Assembly (NCBI GenBank): GCA_041651175.1
Contig: JBAZJT010000002.1
Span: 62,001-126,000 of the forward strand
DNA length: 64,000 bases
Direction: 5' to 3'
Source of the DNA: Elusimicrobiales bacterium
GTDB taxonomy: Bacteria > Elusimicrobiota > Elusimicrobia > Elusimicrobiales > Elusimicrobiaceae
The notes beneath the pieces are model-generated. The model searched no databases. It was not told the DNA's origin and saw nothing but the letters and a program-made list of their open reading frames with translations. Shown here piece after piece: positions 60,920-64,000 of this stretch (the stretch's first letter is position 1; each line of letters opens with the position of its first letter). The translations under genes were made by a program, and so were the position numbers.

Positions 60920-60933
60920 TCTGGCGGGATTTT

Positions 60934-62085
60934 ATGACAGAATTCAACCCGGAAACGCATTTCGCGCCGGCTAAACGCTCCTCCGAGCAGGAGATAAACG
61001 TCCAGGCCCTGAAGCTGCGCGCGGAACTGGCTTTCGGCGCCGTGCTGGACGCCGTCTCCGAACTGGTTTTCATCCTTAACATGGACAGGCAGATAGTCTA
61101 TGCCAACCGCCGCGCCGCGGACGCCTTCGGCGCCGCCAGGCCGCTTGCCGGGCTGCGCCACGGCGAGGCGCTGGGCTGCCAGAACGCGCTGAAATCTTCC
61201 GGCGGGTGCGGCACGGCGCCGCTGTGCAAGTATTGCGGCGCGATGCGCGCGCTTGTGGAAACCGCGCTTCTGGGCAAGCCTTCCGTGCAGGAATGCCGGC
61301 TTACGGTGAGTCCGGGCGGGGTGCGCGCGCTGGATTTGACGGTGTCCACCTATCCGCTGGATATAGACGGGGAGCGTTTCATAGTTTTTCACGCCGCCGA
61401 CATAGCCGCCGGTAAGCGGATGGAGGTTATCGGCCAGGTGTTTTTCCACGATATGCTAAACACCATGACCGCGCTAAGCGGATTTCTGGATATTGTGGGC
61501 GCGGAAGCGTCGCGGCTGCCGCCGGAATTCCAGGGGTATTTTTCACGCGCCAGGACGCTGGCGGTCATAATTCAGGACGAGATGCTCTCCCACCGGCTGC
61601 TGGTGGCGGCGGAGGCCGGGCATGTGCCGGTGTCGCCGGTCAAGATAAACACGGGCGCGTTTCTGCGCCAGTCCGCAGGTTTCTACGGCGGCTGCAACAT
61701 AGCGCGTGGGAAAGCGCTGGAACTGGTTCCCGGTTTTGCCGAAACGGATATTGAAACCGATAAATCCTTCCTCAACCGCATAATAAACGCGATGCTCAAA
61801 AACGCGCTGGAAGAGACCGAGAAAGGCGGCAAAGTCGCGCTGAACTGCCAGGCGCGGGACGGCAAGGTCGTTTTCAGCGTGCATAACAGCCGCCATATGA
61901 CCAGGGAAACGCAGTTGCAGGTGTTCACCCGCTCTTTTTCCACCAAAGGCAAGGGCCGGGGGCTTGGCACCTGGAGCATGAAGCTATTCGGCGAGCGTTT
62001 CCTGAAAGGCCGCGTCTGGTTTGAGACGGATTCTTCCAAAGGCACCACATTCTTCCTGGAATTGCCCGTAAAACTTCCCGCCTGA
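60934..62085 (+). CDS. PAS-domain sensor histidine kinase with a cysteine cluster
   Basis: 383 residues, no transmembrane segment. Residues about 30-155 are a PAS domain (LDAVSELVFILNMDRQIVY) with an inserted Cys cluster: GCQNALKSSGGCGTAPLCKY, then CGAM. The kinase part has VFFHDMLNTMTALSGFLDI with the phosphorylated His (residue 172), an N box NRIINAMLKNALEE and a G box GKGRGLGTWSMK. The Cys set could bind a metal, cluster or heme, so redox or gas sensing is possible. Start ATG at 60934 has GGCGGGA upstream. No response regulator is nearby. The next gene, rsgA, starts 1 nt after its stop. Confidence 0.85.
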   Translation: MTEFNPETHFAPAKRSSEQEINVQALKLRAELAFGAVLDAVSELVFILNMDRQIVYANRRAADAFGAARPLAGLRHGEALGCQNALKSSGGCGTAPLCKYCGAMRALVETALLGKPSVQECRLTVSPGGVRALDLTVSTYPLDIDGERFIVFHAADIAAGKRMEVIGQVFFHDMLNTMTALSGFLDIVGAEASRLPPEFQGYFSRARTLAVIIQDEMLSHRLLVAAEAGHVPVSPVKINTGAFLRQSAGFYGGCNIARGKALELVPGFAETDIETDKSFLNRIINAMLKNALEETEKGGKVALNCQARDGKVVFSVHNSRHMTRETQLQVFTRSFSTKGKGRGLGTWSMKLFGERFLKGRVWFETDSSKGTTFFLELPVKLPA

Positions 62086-62086
62086 T

Positions 62087-63052
62087 ATGCGCCATGCCTG
62101 CGCCCTGGTTACCGCACATCACCGCAGCGGCTACACCATACGCGCCGGCGAGAGGGAATTCCTTGCCCGGGTGAGCGGCAAATACATGGCCGCCAGCTCC
62201 GGCAGGCCGGATTATCCGGTGGCAGGGGATTTTGTCTCCGTCCGTTTTGAGGGCGAGGCGGCGGTTATAGAGAAACTGCTGCCGCGCAAAAGCCTGCTGG
62301 CGCGCAAAAAGCCCGGAGCGGGCAACGAAACGCAGCCCATCGCCGCCAATGTTGACATGGTGTTTTCGGTTATGGGGCTGGATGGCAATTTCAATCCGCG
62401 CCGGCTGGAGCGGCTGCTGGCCGCCGCCGCCGGCAGCGGCGCCGAATGCGCGGTGATTCTGACAAAGCGCGATTTGCTCCCCGCCCCGCAGCTGGAGGAA
62501 AAAATCCGGCTGGCGCGCCCGTCCTGCGGGAATGCGCCGCTGTTTTGCGCCAGCGGGCTTACGGGCGAAGGCGTCGCCGGAATACGGGCCGCGATTTCGG
62601 AAAAAACGGTGTGTTTTATCGGCTCTTCCGGCGTGGGCAAAAGCGCGCTTATAAACCGGCTGCTGGGGGAAGAGGCCGCCAAAACCGGGCCCGCCCGCCC
62701 CAATGACTGCCGCGGCAGGCATACCACCACGGCGCGGCAGATGTATTTTCTTCCGGGCGGCGGCGCGGTCATAGACACCCCCGGAGTGCGCGAGATGGGC
62801 CTGCTGGAGGAGCGGACTGCCGGCGTGTCTGAAGTTTTCCCGGATATAGAGGAGGCCGCCCTGAACTGCCGGTTCACCAGCTGCCACCATGAAGACGAGG
62901 CCGGCTGCGCGGTCAAAGCCGCTGTTGAGAGCGGCGCGATAACGGCTGAAAGATACTCAAGCTACATGAAGCTCAAGCGCGAGACCGCCCCTCCGCCGGA
63001 ATACCTGCGCCGCAAAATGCTGCGCCTGCGCCGGCAGGGCGGAGGCTGCTGA
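62087..63052 (+). CDS. rsgA: Ribosome small-subunit-dependent GTPase A (RsgA)
   Basis: 321 residues. RsgA helps finish the 30S subunit. N-terminal OB domain to about residue 75; then the circularly permuted GTPase: ILTKRDLL (G4) precedes GSSGVGKSALINRLL (G1), RGRHTTTARQMYF (G2) and VIDTPGVREMGLL (G3). The C-terminal zinc site is NCRFTSCHHEDEAGCAVKAA. The next gene is convergent on the minus strand and ends 33 nt away. Confidence 0.96.
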   Translation: MRHACALVTAHHRSGYTIRAGEREFLARVSGKYMAASSGRPDYPVAGDFVSVRFEGEAAVIEKLLPRKSLLARKKPGAGNETQPIAANVDMVFSVMGLDGNFNPRRLERLLAAAAGSGAECAVILTKRDLLPAPQLEEKIRLARPSCGNAPLFCASGLTGEGVAGIRAAISEKTVCFIGSSGVGKSALINRLLGEEAAKTGPARPNDCRGRHTTTARQMYFLPGGGAVIDTPGVREMGLLEERTAGVSEVFPDIEEAALNCRFTSCHHEDEAGCAVKAAVESGAITAERYSSYMKLKRETAPPPEYLRRKMLRLRRQGGGC

Positions 63053-63085
63053 GCGCCGTCGCGGTTTGTTCAATAATGCTTCAGG

Positions 63086-63988
63086 TTAGTTGTCAGAATT
63101 ACTGACCGAGGAAGAGATGTCCGAGCATGATTTGCCGTTTTCATTGGTTTCGCATGCCCGGAGTCGTCCGTTGCCGTAGACGCTGTAGACAGTCGCGTAG
63201 GAAAAAGTTTTCGGGACCGTTTTCACGACGGTGTTGACTACCAGCGGCAGAACAGCCACTGTCGCGCCTCCGGGGCCGGATTCCCTCTCGGGATTGCCGA
63301 TGCTGACACTCATATTCACCGAGTAGCCCCACCATATATTCTTGTGCACGGCATAGGCCGTGACATTGGTCAGATAAGAACCCTTGCCATTGTGCTTCAG
63401 ATTGTATTTGTATTCCACGACATACTGTATCCTTACCGGTATGCCCAGCATATTTTTGTGAGTGAATGAGCGCAGATACGACGCTTTGCGCCCTCCCGTC
63501 AATTGTTCCCAACTTGCCCCGGAAGGAATGGCGTTGGCGAAATTGGTGTTTTCAGCCGTAGTGTCGGGCTTGCCTGAATTTATCATGAACCAACTGCCGA
63601 AAGCGGTATTGATTAAACCAATGGCAATTCCCCAGTCGATGATGGCGGCTTTGTACGGCTCGTCCTGTCCATAGGAGGCGTCCGCGCTCTGCGCCGCTTC
63701 CATGGTGTCCTGCGTAGTTTTGCCGCCGAAATATTCCCTGGGGAATGCGCGCGCCACAAGCTCCTGCTCCCGCGGGTTCAACTGCCGCCCGGATTCAGCC
63801 GCTTTGCCTACCGCCGCCAGCGCCTCGTTTTTTGCGGCGCACTCCTGCTGGCTGCGGCAGTTGCCCGCGCGCGCCTGCAGCGCGGAGTATGCCGCCTGCA
63901 TATCAACGCCGTCATTTGCCAGCGCCTTGAAAGGGAAGCCCGCCGTGGATATCAGAAGGGATAGTGTAATGCTCGCGCATCGCCGCAT
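63086..63988 (-). CDS. Exported protein of unknown function
   Basis: 300 residues: a signal peptide (ITLSLLISTAGFPFKALA), a helical segment with AGNCRSQQECAAKNEALAAV (Cys pair), a hydrophobic stretch near IDWGIAIGLINTAFGSWFMI, and a beta-rich C-terminal half with NKNMLGIPVRIQYVVEYKYN-like strands and KTFSYATVYSVYGNGRLRAC. No family is recognised. The ATG lies 12 nt from the right edge, so its promoter is outside the window. Its lower GC than the neighbours hints at a recent or fast-evolving gene. Confidence 0.6.
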   Translation of the reverse strand: MRRCASITLSLLISTAGFPFKALANDGVDMQAAYSALQARAGNCRSQQECAAKNEALAAVGKAAESGRQLNPREQELVARAFPREYFGGKTTQDTMEAAQSADASYGQDEPYKAAIIDWGIAIGLINTAFGSWFMINSGKPDTTAENTNFANAIPSGASWEQLTGGRKASYLRSFTHKNMLGIPVRIQYVVEYKYNLKHNGKGSYLTNVTAYAVHKNIWWGYSVNMSVSIGNPERESGPGGATVAVLPLVVNTVVKTVPKTFSYATVYSVYGNGRLRACETNENGKSCSDISSSVSNSDN

Positions 63989-64000
63989 GGTTGATTGCCT

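Noticed and set aside
60417..60933. tRNA gene at the CCGGG-TGCGAAT-CCCGG arm
   Set aside because: There is no anticodon arm; the 5' end is 350 nt away and the whole matches tmRNA.

Overview
This is 64 kb of GC-rich (roughly 60-65 % by eye), densely coding bacterial chromosome. It carries many 4-nt ATGA-type overlaps, one tmRNA gene, and no rRNA, tRNA or CRISPR that I could find. Genes for Kdo and heptose precursors, LptA/B/C-type export and lipid A-type acyltransferases show a diderm that makes LPS. Taxonomy is inference: the mix (PIN-PhoH ATPase, PurN-PurH fusion, multi-repeat LptC, GC-rich long operons) would suit a deep-branching diderm such as an Elusimicrobiota lineage, but no rRNA is present to settle it.

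Layout. 1-3.4 kb: end of a purine operon (purE', purM and a fused purN-purH). 3.3-9.1 kb (minus): a polysaccharide module with a flavin oxidoreductase, a WecA/MraY-type phosphosugar transferase, a GT-C glycosyltransferase, and an RmlD-like reductase with a repetitive Pro-rich tail. 9.2-12.1 kb (minus): a P-loop protein followed by an AT-richer Septu-type defence pair (PtuA ATPase, PtuB HNH nuclease). 12.2-17.7 kb (minus): DeoB-like mutase, phosphoesterase and SMC. 17.8-20.5 kb (plus): PIN-PhoH and a TPR membrane protein. 20.6-25.2 kb (minus): CPA2 antiporter, a small thiol-redox pair and PruA. 25.3-29.2 kb (plus): cytidylate-kinase-like protein, AraC regulator, ABM-like protein, GNAT, Ogt and an AlkA-type glycosylase, i.e. 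an alkylation-repair cluster. 29.3-34.5 kb (minus): envelope proteins (DUF3999-like, LpxL-like, L,D-transpeptidase, possible outer-membrane protein). 34.7-38.8 kb: exported GH31 glucosidase and GH37 trehalase. 38.9-43.1 kb: proC, yajC-secD-secF and an unknown gene.

43.2-56.4 kb (plus) is an LPS supply and export block: DUF374 acyltransferase, gmhB, ICMT-like, DUF3108, hldA, kdsB, pyrG (makes CTP for KdsB), then kdsA, kdsD, lptC, lptA and lptB. Between pyrG and kdsA sits a 2.7-kb AT-richer island: a one-chain DUF262-HNH protein and a Xre-RES toxin-antitoxin pair. The antitoxin is preceded by four TGGTA-headed direct repeats spaced exactly 11 bp.

56.5-60.4 kb is the part I find least described: five overlapping genes for a fused-ATPase ECF-type importer, its two membrane partners, a TrmO-like protein with an extra C-terminal domain, and a secreted Cys-repeat protein. 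It ends at a long perfect hairpin directly beside ssrA (minus strand). The decoded tmRNA tag is ANTSEMAWAHA, which lacks the usual LAA end. The window closes with a PAS histidine kinase carrying a Cys cluster, rsgA, and a secreted protein of unknown function.
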